64,000 bases of DNA, taken from NCBI GenBank assembly GCA_020848745.1, contig JADLHM010000077.1, forward strand, positions 1 through 64,000, in the 5' to 3' direction. The DNA comes from Deltaproteobacteria bacterium (GTDB lineage Bacteria; Desulfobacterota; Binatia; UTPRO1). A program made the translations under genes and the position numbers. Shown one piece after another: positions 52,377 through 62,700 of this stretch (its first letter is position 1; the number at the start of each line of letters is the position of its first letter). A model generated the notes under the pieces. The model saw only the letters and a list, made by a program, of their open reading frames with translations, was not told where the DNA came from and ran no database searches.

Positions 52377-53549
52377 ATGGACGACTTCCGCCTCGACGAG
52401 GACGCCGTCCGCCTGGTGCTCGAACGGGCGGGCGCCCTGGCCCTCGGACGCGACGCGGTCGACGCCGCCCTGTCCCGCGCCGCCGCGGGCGCGCGGCTCG
52501 ACATCGAGGACATCGCCGTCCTCTGGTGCGCGCGCGCGGTCGACACCGACGTCCTTGCCGACCTCGCTCGCCGGGCGCGGGGCGCGCGCGTGAAGCAGCT
52601 CGAAACCTTCTCGCCGCTCTACATGACCAACACGTGCGACGCGGCCTGCCGCATGTGCGGTATGCGCCGCGACAACGACGCGCTCCGGCGCGAGACCGCC
52701 GAGCTCGACGTCGTCGAAGCGCAGCTCGGGACACTGCTCGAGCGCGGCATGCAGGCGGTCGCGCTCCTCACCGGCGAATACGGCGCGGAACGGCGCTCGT
52801 GGGCAATGCGCTACGTGAACGCGGCGGTGCGCGCAGCCGAACGCCTCGGCTTCAACCACGTGCTCGTGAACATCGGCTCGGTCGACGACGACGAGTTCCC
52901 CGTGCTCCTCGACGGCATCGAGCGCTGCGCCGACGGCACGCTCGCCCCGAAGCTCACGATGTGCACGTTCCAGGAGACGTACGACCGCCGGACGTACCAC
53001 AAGTTCATGGGACGCGATCCGGAGAATCCGCGCAGCGACTACGACCGCCGGCTCACCAACTTCGACCGCGCCCGCCGCGCCGGGTTCCGCCTCGCCAATC
53101 CCGGCGTGCTGCTCGGGCTCTCTCCCGACGTCGCGTTCGAGATGATCGCCGCGACGCTGCACGTCCGGCACCTCCTCGACGCCGGCATGGAGGTGTACCT
53201 CTCGACGCCGCGCCTGCGGCGTGTCGCGGGCCGCGCAGCCGACCGGAGCACCACCGAGCGCGGCATCGACGACGACGATTTCGTCCGCCTCGTGGCGCTG
53301 CTGTCCCTGGCGCTGCCGGACTCGAAGCTCGTCCTCACCACGCGTGAGCCACACGGCGTCCAACGGCGCGTCGCGGCGCTCGTGGGCGTGCTCTCCGCGG
53401 GCTCGTCGGCGGTGACGCCGTACACCGAGGACGGCGCGCGCTTCCCGCTCGAGGCGAGCCAGTTCGAGGTGATCGATCAGCGCCCGTTCGAGGCCATCCT
53501 GCGGGAGCACCTCGACGCGGGCATCGCGATCGAGAACTTCCGCGGCTAA
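52377..53549 (+). CDS. ThiH/HydG-like radical SAM enzyme
   Basis: From ATG 52377 the product has 390 residues; the longer open frame upstream is antisense and AMP-ligase shadow. The cluster motif is C87-x3-C91-x2-C94 (TNTCDAACRMCGM). LLTGEYG and the C-terminal TTREP...R block (LVLTTREPHGVQRR) are typical of ThiH, HydG and NosL-like enzymes with a BATS domain, which fragment aromatic amino acids. No thiamine or hydrogenase maturation genes are nearby, so it may serve a different pathway. It is convergent with and overlaps the thioesterase gene by 4 bp. Confidence 0.85.
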   Translation: MDDFRLDEDAVRLVLERAGALALGRDAVDAALSRAAAGARLDIEDIAVLWCARAVDTDVLADLARRARGARVKQLETFSPLYMTNTCDAACRMCGMRRDNDALRRETAELDVVEAQLGTLLERGMQAVALLTGEYGAERRSWAMRYVNAAVRAAERLGFNHVLVNIGSVDDDEFPVLLDGIERCADGTLAPKLTMCTFQETYDRRTYHKFMGRDPENPRSDYDRRLTNFDRARRAGFRLANPGVLLGLSPDVAFEMIAATLHVRHLLDAGMEVYLSTPRLRRVAGRAADRSTTERGIDDDDFVRLVALLSLALPDSKLVLTTREPHGVQRRVAALVGVLSAGSSAVTPYTEDGARFPLEASQFEVIDQRPFEAILREHLDAGIAIENFRG

Positions 53550-54250
53550 GGAAGCTCTGCGCGGTTCTTTTTCGCCTCGGCGAGCATCTGCATCTTCACG
53601 AGGTCGACCGAGATGAAGAGGCCCTCGGCTTCGGCGGTGAGGACGTCGCCGTTGTAGAGGCGGCCCTCGGCGAAGATCTTGCGGCCCTCGACCCGCTGGA
53701 CGGTCGCCTCGAACCTGAGGTCGGTGTCGAGCGGCGTCGGCTTACGGTAGCGGATCGTGAGGGTGCCGGTCATGCCCGGCTGGCCCGTCGTCGACTGCAC
53801 GAAGCCGAGGACCTCGTCGAAAGCCGCGGCGACGAATCCGCCGTGCACGTGGCCGGGCGGTCCCTCATACGCGGCGCCGAAGCGCACGTGTCCGTGGACG
53901 ACCTTGCCCTCGACCTCGAGGACGATCGGGGGCGCCAGCGGGTTCGAGAGGCCGATCAGCGGGCTGTAGTCGAAGAACGCGGCGACGTCGCCGGCATTGG
54001 CGCTCTCGCCGAAGCCGAGCGGCAGGTTCCGGCGCGGATGGGTCGCGAGCCGCGCCGCGTAGCGTTCGAGCCCATCGGCCGCCGCGCGCAGCTCCTCTTC
54101 GGGCGCGTCGCTCGTGGTGAGCCGGTCGATCACCTCGCGCATCGCCCTGGCGAGCCTGCGGCGTTCGGCCCACGCGCCGGTCACCTCAGAACCCGCCGCC
54201 GTCCAGAAAGAAAAGATGCGTTCGCGCGTGCGCCGTTCCTCGTCAACCAT
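53546..54250 (-). CDS. PaaI-type hotdog thioesterase
   Basis: The 234-residue protein has a helical N-terminal extension (residues 1-100) and one hotdog domain with GHVHGGFVAAAFDEVLG (near residues 131-147), the HGG-x-D/E pattern of PaaI thioesterases, followed by GTLTIRYRKPTPLDTDL and AEGLFISVD. It would hydrolyse an acyl-CoA or aryl-CoA thioester. The extension is longer than in typical 140-residue PaaI proteins. Its stop overlaps that of the convergent radical SAM gene. Confidence 0.85.
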   Translation of the reverse strand: MVDEERRTRERIFSFWTAAGSEVTGAWAERRRLARAMREVIDRLTTSDAPEEELRAAADGLERYAARLATHPRRNLPLGFGESANAGDVAAFFDYSPLIGLSNPLAPPIVLEVEGKVVHGHVRFGAAYEGPPGHVHGGFVAAAFDEVLGFVQSTTGQPGMTGTLTIRYRKPTPLDTDLRFEATVQRVEGRKIFAEGRLYNGDVLTAEAEGLFISVDLVKMQMLAEAKKNRAELP

Positions 54251-54332
54251 GACGGGATGAACTAGTCCCGATGTGACGGAAATTCCACGGTGGAAGTCGC
54301 TGGCGCTCGCACGAACGTCGCCGGCGGCGCCC

Positions 54333-55553
54333 TCACTCGGGCGTCGGAGTCGAGGCCAGGGTCGGCGTCTCGGTCGGGGTCTCCGTCGAGCTGCCCGTCG
54401 GGGTCGGGGTGGGACTCGAGGTGGGCGTGAGTGTCGTCGTCGCCGTAGGGCTCACCGTCGGCGTCGCGGTCACCGTCGGCGTCGCGGTCGGCGTCGCGGT
54501 CGGCGTCGCGGTCGGCGTCGGCGGGGGGCTCGGCGTGAACGTCGCCGTCACTGTCGCGGTGGGACTCGCCGTCGGGGTCGCGGTCGGGCTCGGCGCCGGG
54601 GTGAGAGTGGCGGTCGGTGTCGCCGTGGGCGTCGGAATGAGCGTCGCGGTGCGCGTCGCGCTCGGCGTGGCGGTCGCGGTCGGCGTCGATGTCCCGGTGG
54701 CGGTCGGCGTCGGCGTCGCGGACGGGGTCGGCGTCGGCGTCGCAGACGCGGTCGGCGTCGCCGTGGCGCTCGGCGTGTCGGCCGGCGCAGCGGTGGCCGT
54801 CGGCGTCGCGCTGTCGGTCGCCGTCGGCGTGGCCTCGGTGGTCGTGGGTGTTGGAGTCGGGCTCATCGTCGCGGTCGGCGTCGGCGTCGGATCGCCTGGT
54901 TGCGGCGTCGCCGTCCGGGTCGGCGTCGGCGTCCGCGTCCGTGTCGGCGTTCTCGTCCGCGTCGGTGTGAGGGTCGGCGTCGGCCGCGGACAGAAGTCGC
55001 TCCCGAGAGTGACCCCGGCCGTCGCGAGGAGGTCCTCGGTGCGCGGCATCGCGATCCCGACCGCCTCCTCGATCCGGCACCGCGCGTTCCGCCGCGCGCA
55101 TTCCGCGAAGCCCGCGAGGTCGATGACCGGCCCCAGGAAGAGCCGCGTGCAGTCGGCGTCGAGGAGGGCCAGGTTGGCGCCGTCCGCCGAGCGGAGCGTC
55201 GCGAACGGCACGGCAGGCTCGCCGCACTTCTTCTCGATGGCGGCGCGGAGCTTCGCGTCGAACGCGGCCCGCTTCGCGACCTCCTTCCCGCACTTCGTCC
55301 GCGCCTTCTCCTGGCAGCCAAAGTCGAAGGGCTTCACCTGGACGCACGTGAAGACGGCGTCGACGCAGGCCTTGAAGCTCTTGAACGTCGCCGCACCGTA
55401 GCTCGCGACGGCGGTGGTCGCGGCCTTGTGGCAGGCGTTCACCGCCTTCGCGGCGGCGGGATCGAGCGCGCCATGCGCGGCCCCGCCGGGGAGGCCGAGC
55501 ACGGCTCCGAGCAACGACGCGACGAAACGACTCCTGCGGAACGCGAACAGCAT
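54333..55553 (-). CDS. Secreted Cys-rich protein with a long Thr-Pro repeat tail
   Basis: The 406-residue protein has a signal peptide (MLFAFRRSR, hydrophobic run, GGAAHGA). A Cys-rich domain (about residues 35-180) opens with C-x21-C-x6-C ([11 protein letters not shown], then [10 protein letters not shown]), exactly the spacing in the protein at 39801-40814. The remaining about 220 residues are Thr-Pro dipeptide repeats (TPTPTRTAT and variants) that run to the very end, without a membrane or sorting anchor. Such tails act as stiff linkers or glycosylation sites. The DNA repeat makes length variation likely. Confidence 0.82.
   Translation of the reverse strand: MLFAFRRSRFVASLLGAVLGLPGGAAHGALDPAAAKAVNACHKAATTAVASYGAATFKSFKACVDAVFTCVQVKPFDFGCQEKARTKCGKEVAKRAAFDAKLRAAIEKKCGEPAVPFATLRSADGANLALLDADCTRLFLGPVIDLAGFAECARRNARCRIEEAVGIAMPRTEDLLATAGVTLGSDFCPRPTPTLTPTRTRTPTRTRTPTPTRTATPQPGDPTPTPTATMSPTPTPTTTEATPTATDSATPTATAAPADTPSATATPTASATPTPTPSATPTPTATGTSTPTATATPSATRTATLIPTPTATPTATLTPAPSPTATPTASPTATVTATFTPSPPPTPTATPTATPTATPTVTATPTVSPTATTTLTPTSSPTPTPTGSSTETPTETPTLASTPTPE
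54343..54985 (-). repeat. Degenerate 6-bp tandem repeat encoding the Thr-Pro tail
   Basis: About 640 bp are built of GTCGGC/GTCGCG-type hexamers (plus-strand view), encoding Thr-Pro, Ser-Pro and Ala-Thr dipeptides on the minus strand. Runs of nearly identical units occur around 54460-54520. The unit length is a multiple of three, so slippage would alter length without breaking the frame. Confidence 0.8.
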
Positions 55554-55793
55554 CGGCGGCGAGACGGACGCGTCGTCAACCTATGAACCGGCCGCCGCGT
55601 GGTCAACGTCCTCCTTCACCATCTCGCGGAGTTGGCGTCACGCATCCCTGCAACCCCTGGCGTGGGTGCGCTGCCCGTTGCCATGCGTCGGCCGCGCCCG
55701 ACGCCGTCGAACTCTCGGAGTTCATGAAGGAATTCCCGGTAGCGTGACCCCGATGCCGAAGCTCGGAAGGGCTCGCCGGGCGTCGCCCGGAGT

Positions 55794-56495
55794 GTGCTTG
55801 TGGCCTGGTCGATTGCTCGATACGTCACGCGACATGGAGGCCCCCCGCTGAGCGCCTGGGTGCGCGGCATCCTGGCGGCCGCTCTCGTCGGCATCGCCGG
55901 CCACTGGAACGGCCCCACCGTGCTCACGCTCGCTCTCGCCTCGGGTCTGTCGTTCTTCGACCTCGGCCGCCGCGGTCGGGTGGAACGCACCGACGCCACG
56001 GCGGCAGGGAAGGTTCCCGAGAGCGCGTTCCGGCCCGAGCCCTGGGGCATGGCGATGCAGCTCGCCTTCCTCGCGATCCTGACCGTCGGCGCGTGGGACA
56101 ACCGGGGACCCGACGACACCTGGCGACACCCCGGCTTCGTCGGCGTCGCGGGCTTCGCCGTCCTCCTCCTCGGCGTATGGCTGCGGCGGAGCGCGGCACG
56201 GGCGCTCGGCCGCCAGTTCACGGTCGGGCTCTCGGTGCTCGCCGATCACGAGCTCGTCGTGAGCGGTCCCTACCGGTGGCTCCGCCATCCGAACTACGCG
56301 GGTCTCCTCCTCGTCGCGCTCGGGACCGCGATGATGATCGAGAGCCCGACGGCCGCCGGCGTGAGCCTCGTGCTCTGGCTGCCGCTCGCGCTCCTCCGTA
56401 TCCGCCTCGAGGAGCGCACGTTGCTCCGCCATCTCGGCGACGCGTACGGCGAGTACCGTCGCGGCCGCTGGTGCCTCGTGCCGGGCGTCTACTGA
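55794..56495 (+). CDS. Isoprenylcysteine carboxyl methyltransferase (ICMT)-family membrane protein
   Basis: From GTG 55794 the 233-residue membrane protein has about five spans and the ICMT core VVSGPYRWLRHPNYAGLLL (near residues 154-172), followed by LEERTLLRHLGDAYGEYRR. Family members methylate small membrane-associated substrates with SAM, but bacterial ones are mostly uncharacterised. The 240 bp before it (55554-55793) hold no gene that I can support. The start is uncertain because no clear Shine-Dalgarno is seen. Confidence 0.82.
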   Translation: MLVAWSIARYVTRHGGPPLSAWVRGILAAALVGIAGHWNGPTVLTLALASGLSFFDLGRRGRVERTDATAAGKVPESAFRPEPWGMAMQLAFLAILTVGAWDNRGPDDTWRHPGFVGVAGFAVLLLGVWLRRSAARALGRQFTVGLSVLADHELVVSGPYRWLRHPNYAGLLLVALGTAMMIESPTAAGVSLVLWLPLALLRIRLEERTLLRHLGDAYGEYRRGRWCLVPGVY

Positions 56496-56537
56496 AGAGC
56501 CCGAGACGTCGCTTCTCCGCCGCGTCGCGCGGCCGCG

Positions 56538-57803
56538 CTACTGCGCGAACACCGGCCAGTGATCGACGATGGCGCCGCCGCGCACCACGAGGATGCCGCC
56601 GAACTGCAGCATGACGGCCTCGCTCTGCGCCGGCCGCAGGAAGACGTAGTCGTCGACGCCGAGCTCGACGCGCGCCGACCCGTTCAGCATCTCCTGGTTC
56701 GAGCTCCGCCCGAAGATCGGGTTCGTGTGGAGCCCGGCCGGGGCGACCGGGCGCGCCATCCAGTACCCGCCGTAGATGAAGAAGGTGCGGGCGAGGTTCG
56801 GGTTCCATCGATCGAGCAGACGCGAGAGCCAGTCGAGCCCCGGCAGGCGCGCCGCCGCGCCCGCCTTCAGAACCGGCGTCGCGATGAAGAGGGCCGGCAC
56901 GTGCGGTGCGAGCGTGTCGATGTCGAAATCGGTCGGCTTCACGAGCGCCGAGCCGACCGACAGGTCGTTCAAGAGCGTGTCGTCCTCGTAGAGCCGGTAG
57001 GTCGGGCTGCCGGCGCCGTTCAGCGTCATGCGATCGGTCCAGAGCTGCGGGTAGCGCGCCTTCGTGAAGTCGACGTAACCACGGTAGGCGTCACGCACCT
57101 CGGCGAGCAGGGACGCCCGCGAGCGCGCCCATACGGGCACCTTCGCGACGTGCGGGTCGTAGCCCATGAACCCCGCGAGCTCGAGGCGGTCGGGGTGCGC
57201 GGCGATCACCGACAACATGCGGTCGAGGGTCGCCGTGTCCTGGACGCCGCCGCGGTGCAGGCCGACGTCGATCTCGATGCTGATCAGCATCTTCTGCCGC
57301 AGCGAGTCGGCGAGCGCGCGGTACTCCTCGAGCCGCTCCGGCGTGTCGATCAGCCATTGCAGCTGGCGGCTCGGGTCGAAGCCGCCGCGCAGGTCGGCGT
57401 AGAACCGCTCCGCCGATCGTACTGGCATCGGCTTCCCGAGCAGGATCTGGCTGTCGCCGAGCTGCGCGGCGACCTGGCTCAGGAAGGGCTGGTGGAACGA
57501 CATCACGCGCCGCGTCCCCGCGCGCTCGAAAACGTGGCGCAGGAGCGGGATCGACGGCAGCGATTTGTCGACGACCCGGAAGGACTTGGGGGGACGGATC
57601 GACGCGCGGAGCACGTCGATGTTCCGGTCGAGGCGGTCGAGGTCGAGGAGCAGCACCGGACGCGCCGGCCCCTCGCGCTTCAGCAGGTCGTTCAGCGCGC
57701 GGAAGTACGGATCGTAACCGCCGCCGTCGGCGCGCGGACGGAGCGCAAGCGCAGCCGCCGCGGCGACCACGATGCCGACGAGGAGGATCACGCCGATCTT
57801 CAT
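56538..57803 (-). CDS. PLP-dependent D-amino-acid enzyme of the alanine racemase N-terminal / D-serine dehydratase-like type
   Basis: From ATG 57803 the product has 421 residues. A single N-terminal hydrophobic segment (VILLVGIVVAAAAALAL) probably anchors it in or exports it through the membrane. The TIM-barrel has VLLLDLDRLDRNIDVLR, FRVVDKSLPSIPLL with the likely PLP Lys 80, ISIEIDVGLHRGGV and a C-terminal beta region (VELGVDDYVFLRP). DSD1-like enzymes deaminate D-serine or D-threonine, or cleave beta-hydroxy amino acids. It is divergent from a D-aminoacylase gene. Confidence 0.83.
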   Translation of the reverse strand: MKIGVILLVGIVVAAAAALALRPRADGGGYDPYFRALNDLLKREGPARPVLLLDLDRLDRNIDVLRASIRPPKSFRVVDKSLPSIPLLRHVFERAGTRRVMSFHQPFLSQVAAQLGDSQILLGKPMPVRSAERFYADLRGGFDPSRQLQWLIDTPERLEEYRALADSLRQKMLISIEIDVGLHRGGVQDTATLDRMLSVIAAHPDRLELAGFMGYDPHVAKVPVWARSRASLLAEVRDAYRGYVDFTKARYPQLWTDRMTLNGAGSPTYRLYEDDTLLNDLSVGSALVKPTDFDIDTLAPHVPALFIATPVLKAGAAARLPGLDWLSRLLDRWNPNLARTFFIYGGYWMARPVAPAGLHTNPIFGRSSNQEMLNGSARVELGVDDYVFLRPAQSEAVMLQFGGILVVRGGAIVDHWPVFAQ

Positions 57804-57926
57804 GCCGCGGCGTCGATTAGCGTCAAACCTCCGGCGGGTCGAGGACCCTGACGTGCGCCCGGCGCGGCGTCCCTCGAACGCGCCGACGATCCGGGCTAGA
57901 GACCGCTGGCTCGCGAAGGAGGCCCC

Positions 57927-59555
57927 ATGGACTGCGATCTCAAGCTCAGCGGCGGCGCCGTCATCGACGGCAGCGGCGCCCCGGCGCGGCGCGCCGACGT
58001 GGCGATCCACCGCGACCGCATCACCGCGGTCGGCGACCTCGCCGATCTCGCCGCCGCCCGCACCATCGACTGCACCGGCAAGACCGTCACCCCCGGCTTC
58101 ATCGACATCCACTCGCACTCCGACTGGCTCGTACCCGGGGCCGACCACGGCACGCTCGTCGAGCCGTTCGTACGCCAGGGCATGACGACGCTCGTCGGCG
58201 GCAACTGCGGCTTCAGCCCGGCGCCCATCACCGAGCACAACCGCGGCGCCGCGCTCGACGCGAGCCGCCTCATCGCCGACGAGGCGATCGCCTTGCGCTG
58301 GCAGTCGATGGGCGAGTTCCTCGACGGCCTCGAGCGGGGCGGCGTCTCGCTGAACTGCGCCGAGCTCGTCGGCCATGGCACCGTGCGCGCCGCCGTGACC
58401 GGCGCGCTCAATCCCGCGCCGCCGACCCGCGACGAGCTCCGGGCGATGGAACGCTTCGTCCGCGACGCGCTCGACGTCGGGTGCGTCGGCGTGTCGACCG
58501 GCCTCGGCTATCCGCCCGGCATCTTCGCGCACGAGGACGAGCTCGTCCATTTCGCCGCCTGGGCCGCCCGCGAGGACAAGCTCTTCACCTCGCACCTCAA
58601 GGCCTACAGCTGGATGAGCGGCGCCCTCGCGACCGACCCGACGACCGAGCCGCACAACCTCGCCGCGCTCGACGAGATCCTCCGCATCGGCGAGCGGAGC
58701 GGCGCGCGCGTCCAGGTGAGCCACCTCATCTTCGTCGGCCGGCAGACCTGGCCGAGCTACCCCAAAGCGCTGGCGCGCATCGACGAGGCGCGCGCCCGCG
58801 GCCTCGACGTCGCCTTCGACGCGTTTCCGTACACGGCCGGCAACACGACCGCGAGCGTCATCTTCCCCGCGCACGTCGTGCCGCGCCTCGAGCAGGTTCT
58901 CGCCGACCCCGACGAGCTCGCGAGCCTGCGAAGCTTCGCCATGTTCGCGTTCGAAGCACTCGGCTTCGGACTCCCCGACATCCAGATCATGCGCGCCAAC
59001 GCGCCCGCGCTGAACCAGTACGACGGTCTCCGCGTGACCGAGGCGGCGGCGCGCGCCGGCATGGAGCCCTTCGACTTCTACTGCCGCCTCGTCCTCGAGA
59101 GCAGCCGCCAGGCCCGCGTCCTCATCCACACCTACAGCGGCGACCGCGGCGAGGAGGAAGCGCTTCGCGCCGTGCTCGCCCACCCGCTGTGCCTGATCGA
59201 GACCGACACCTTCGTCACGCGCGAGGGACACCAGAACCCTGCGAGCTACGGCACCTTCCCGCGCGCACTCAGCACCTACGTGAAGGAGGGACTCTTTTCG
59301 CTCGAGGAGGCGGTGCGGAAGATGACGGGCGCCGCCGCCGAGCGCCTCGGCTGGAAGGACCGCGGCTGGGTTCGCCCCGCATACGCGGCCGATCTCGTCG
59401 TCCTCGACGCGGCGACCCTCCGGGACACGGCGACGTTCGAGGAACCGGCGCGTTTCCCGCTCGGCATCGAGCGGGTCTTCATCAACGGGCGCGCCGTGAT
59501 CGAGGACGGGCGGTACGACGCGGCCGCGCGCGCGGGACGGGTCGTGCGCGGCTGA
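57927..59555 (+). CDS. N-acyl-D-amino-acid deacylase family amidohydrolase
   Basis: The 542-residue amidohydrolase starts DLKLSGGAVIDGSGAPARRA and carries metal ligands in FIDIHSHSDW (near residues 59-68), GGNCGFSPAP, the later SHL blocks (FTSHLKAY, VQVSHLIF) and ETDTFVTREG. The GNCGFS motif is typical of D-aminoacylase, which hydrolyses N-acyl-D-amino acids and uses Cys and Asp as zinc ligands. The gene is 123 bp from the divergent PLP enzyme gene; together they could release and degrade D-amino acids. Confidence 0.88.
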   Translation: MDCDLKLSGGAVIDGSGAPARRADVAIHRDRITAVGDLADLAAARTIDCTGKTVTPGFIDIHSHSDWLVPGADHGTLVEPFVRQGMTTLVGGNCGFSPAPITEHNRGAALDASRLIADEAIALRWQSMGEFLDGLERGGVSLNCAELVGHGTVRAAVTGALNPAPPTRDELRAMERFVRDALDVGCVGVSTGLGYPPGIFAHEDELVHFAAWAAREDKLFTSHLKAYSWMSGALATDPTTEPHNLAALDEILRIGERSGARVQVSHLIFVGRQTWPSYPKALARIDEARARGLDVAFDAFPYTAGNTTASVIFPAHVVPRLEQVLADPDELASLRSFAMFAFEALGFGLPDIQIMRANAPALNQYDGLRVTEAAARAGMEPFDFYCRLVLESSRQARVLIHTYSGDRGEEEALRAVLAHPLCLIETDTFVTREGHQNPASYGTFPRALSTYVKEGLFSLEEAVRKMTGAAAERLGWKDRGWVRPAYAADLVVLDAATLRDTATFEEPARFPLGIERVFINGRAVIEDGRYDAAARAGRVVRG

Positions 59556-59720
59556 GGAGCGAGCGGCGCGCGATCCGCGACACCGGCCGGACTGTCCAAC
59601 CTCGCGCGCGGCGGCGCACACGGAATGCCGTCCTGTTCACGTTCTGCTCCTTGCGCGCCGGGAGAAGGTTGGGCACGGTCGGCGCAGCATGACGGCGTGG
59701 CGCGGGAACGTGGGGGAGGC

Positions 59721-62700
59721 GTGAGCGACACCTGGCTCCCGAGTCTTCGCGACGAGCTCACGCACTTTTCGCGGAGCAGTCGCGTCCGCGGCCAGCAGTA
59801 CGCGACGGCGGCGCGGGTCCTCGCGTTGCAGGTCGAGGAATCGACCATTCGCGCGCAGGTCCGCGGGACGGACGTCTACGAAGTGCGCTGGGACTGGTCC
59901 GACGGAGTCTGGGAGGCGACATGCTCCTGTCCCGTCGGTTGGGAATGCAAGCACTGCTACGCCGTCGCCACCGTCGTGCTGCAAGCCCACGCGCGGAGCG
60001 CCGTCGCGAGGGCCGCATCTTCTCTTGCGGACTTCCGCGTCGCCGGGCTTCCCGCGACGTCCGTGCCCCGCGAGCCGTTCGCCGTCCCGTCCACTGCCGC
60101 GCGCCGTCGCGCGGCGGACCCGGGTTCGCGTGCGGTCGACATCCTGCGGTCGGCGATCGAAACCTGGGACCGCCATCAAGCGCTCATCACCCTCCTGCGG
60201 AGCGCGCCGCGCCGCGACCTCGCGTACCTGCCCGTCATGCACGACGCGCTCGGGGAGCCGGAGCCGGAGCTGCGTTGCTGGCGCGTCGCGACGCTCGTCA
60301 CCGAGCTCGCGGACGGCTGGCTGCCGCCGGCGCTCGAGGAGTACCGGTCGCGTCCGGACCTCGCCGACGCCCTTGCCGAACGCGAGCGGGAGGCACGGAT
60401 CGGACGCCTGCTGCGATGGGCGGACGGCCGCCGTTCGACCGGCGAGCGACGGCTGCGGGTGCTCCTCGGGCTCACGCGCGACGCGTTCGGCGTCACGCGC
60501 GTGACGGCCGAGGCTCGGCTCACGACGGCGCGGCTCGCGGACGTCCCGCGTTCGTTCCAGCAGCTGCAGCAGCTGCGCAGCGACGTGCTACGGGGGAGCG
60601 CCTCGCTTCCGCCGGTGGCACTCACCCTGCTCGAGCTCCTCGTCACGCAGCAAGGCACCGGCGTGTACTCTCCCGGCACCGCGCTCCCGCTGACCGGCAC
60701 CGCCCTCCACTCGCTCGCGTTGCACGCGTCCGGAGGCGAAGCTCCACTCGTCACCTGGGGCGAAACGCTGCCGCTCGAGCTCGCGGCGAGAGCCGGTGTC
60801 ACGCCCGGCATGCCGCTCCGTCTCGCAGCGGATCCGGCCCGGATCGTGCTGACGTGCCGGGCACAGGACGACGACGCATGGCTCCGCCTCTCCGTGACGT
60901 GGCCCGATGGGCGCTCGCGCGACCTCGCGGACGCGCTCCGTCTCGCTGGGCGGCCGGCCTACGGCGCGCACGAGCCCGTGCTGGTCCTCACCGACGGTAT
61001 GCTGTCGCTCGTCGCCGAAGATGCGCCCGCCGACGTCCTCGATCAATTCGAGCGCGGCGGCGGCGTCCTCCTCCCCCGTCACGGCCGCGCCGCCGTCCTG
61101 ACGCGACTCGCGGCGCGCTTCCCCGATCTGTCCGCCGCGCTCGCGCCTCGTACGCGACGCCACGTCGTCGTCCCCACGGTGACGCTCGACCTTCGCGACG
61201 ACGACTGGCTCCAGGTCAGGCTGTTCGCGCATGGGGGCACGGAACCCTGCCGTCCGGACGACCCCGAAGAGGCGCGCGTACGCTTCGAGTACGTACCGGA
61301 GCACGGATGGATGACGGCGGCCGCCTCCTCGGGTCCGACCGGCACCGAACCGATGCTCGCGGACGGCTCCGACACGGCGTCGACCCCGCGCATCGAAACC
61401 GACGCGGCGGTCACTCCCGATGCGGACGTTCCGCAGGCATCCACCGTCCCGACGAGCAGCCCCGCCGCGAGCGCTCCGGCAGCGTCAGCCGCGTTCGACG
61501 ACACCGAAGCCCTCATCGACCCGTGGCTCGAGCTCCCCGATCCGGCCACGGTCGCACCGGCCCTCGAGTGGCTGGCCCGCCTGCCCGTGACGACGGGCAC
61601 GCGCCGCGGTCCGGGCGGGCACGAGCCCCTCCACGCGGATCGGGCAACGGGCTGGTGGATGCAGGTGAGCAAGCGCGCGGTAGTGATCCTCGCCGACGCC
61701 TGGGAGCAGCACCCGACGAGCGTGCAGTACTTCGGTACGGAGCGGGTACGCCGCCTCCTCCTTCGGAGCGGACGCGTCGTCCCGCGCCTCAGGATCGCAA
61801 CGAGCGGCATCGACTGGCTCGCGGTCTCCGCCGAGTGGCAGGCAGAGGGCCTCGCGCTCGACGACGCCGACCTCGCCGCGCTCCGCGCGGCGACGACGCC
61901 CTTCGTCCGATTGCGAAGCGGCTGGGTGCGCAGAGACGAAGCCGCCGGACACGACGAGGCGGCCGTGGTCCTCGCCGATCTCGGCCTCGAGCCCGCGAGC
62001 GAACCGCAGCGCCTCTCCCTCTGGCAGCTCGCGGGGGCACGGCCCGAGACGCTCGCGGCGCTCGAGCACATGGGCGCCGACGCCGCGACCCTGGAAACGA
62101 TCGCGGAGCTGCGCCGGCGCATCGCGGCCTTCACCGGCCTCCCGAAGGTACGACTGTCACGCCGCGTGAAGGCGAGCCTTCGGCCCTACCAGCAACGGGG
62201 GCTCGAGTTTCTGGCGTACACGTCGTCGCTCGGACTCGGCGCCGTGCTCGCCGACGACATGGGGCTCGGCAAGACCGTGCAGGCCCTCGCGTGGCTCGAG
62301 CATCTCCGGGCGGCGGCGCCCGATGCCGGCCCGAGTCTCGTCGTCTGCCCGGCGTCCGTGCTGCACAACTGGGCGCGCGAGGCGGCGCGTTTCGTGCCGG
62401 GCCTCCGCGTCCTCGTGCTCGGGAGCGGCGCGAGCCGCCACGCGCTCCGCCGCGAGCTGCCGGACTGTGATCTCGCGCTCACGACCTATGCCCTCTTGCG
62501 GCGCGATCTCGAGGCCTGGCGCGCCGTCGCGCTCCGCGCGCTCGTCCTCGACGAAGCTCAGACCATCAAGAATCCCGACGCGATCGCGAGCCGGGCGGCC
62601 TGCGCTCTCGAGGCACGGCATCGCCTCGCTCTCACCGGCACGCCGCTCGAGAACCGCGCGCTCGACCTCTGGAGCATCGTGCAGTTCGCGAATCCCGGGT

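Noticed and set aside
54343-54985. A CRISPR-like repeat array
   Set aside because: The units are contiguous hexamers without unique spacers and encode the Thr-Pro tail of a secreted protein.
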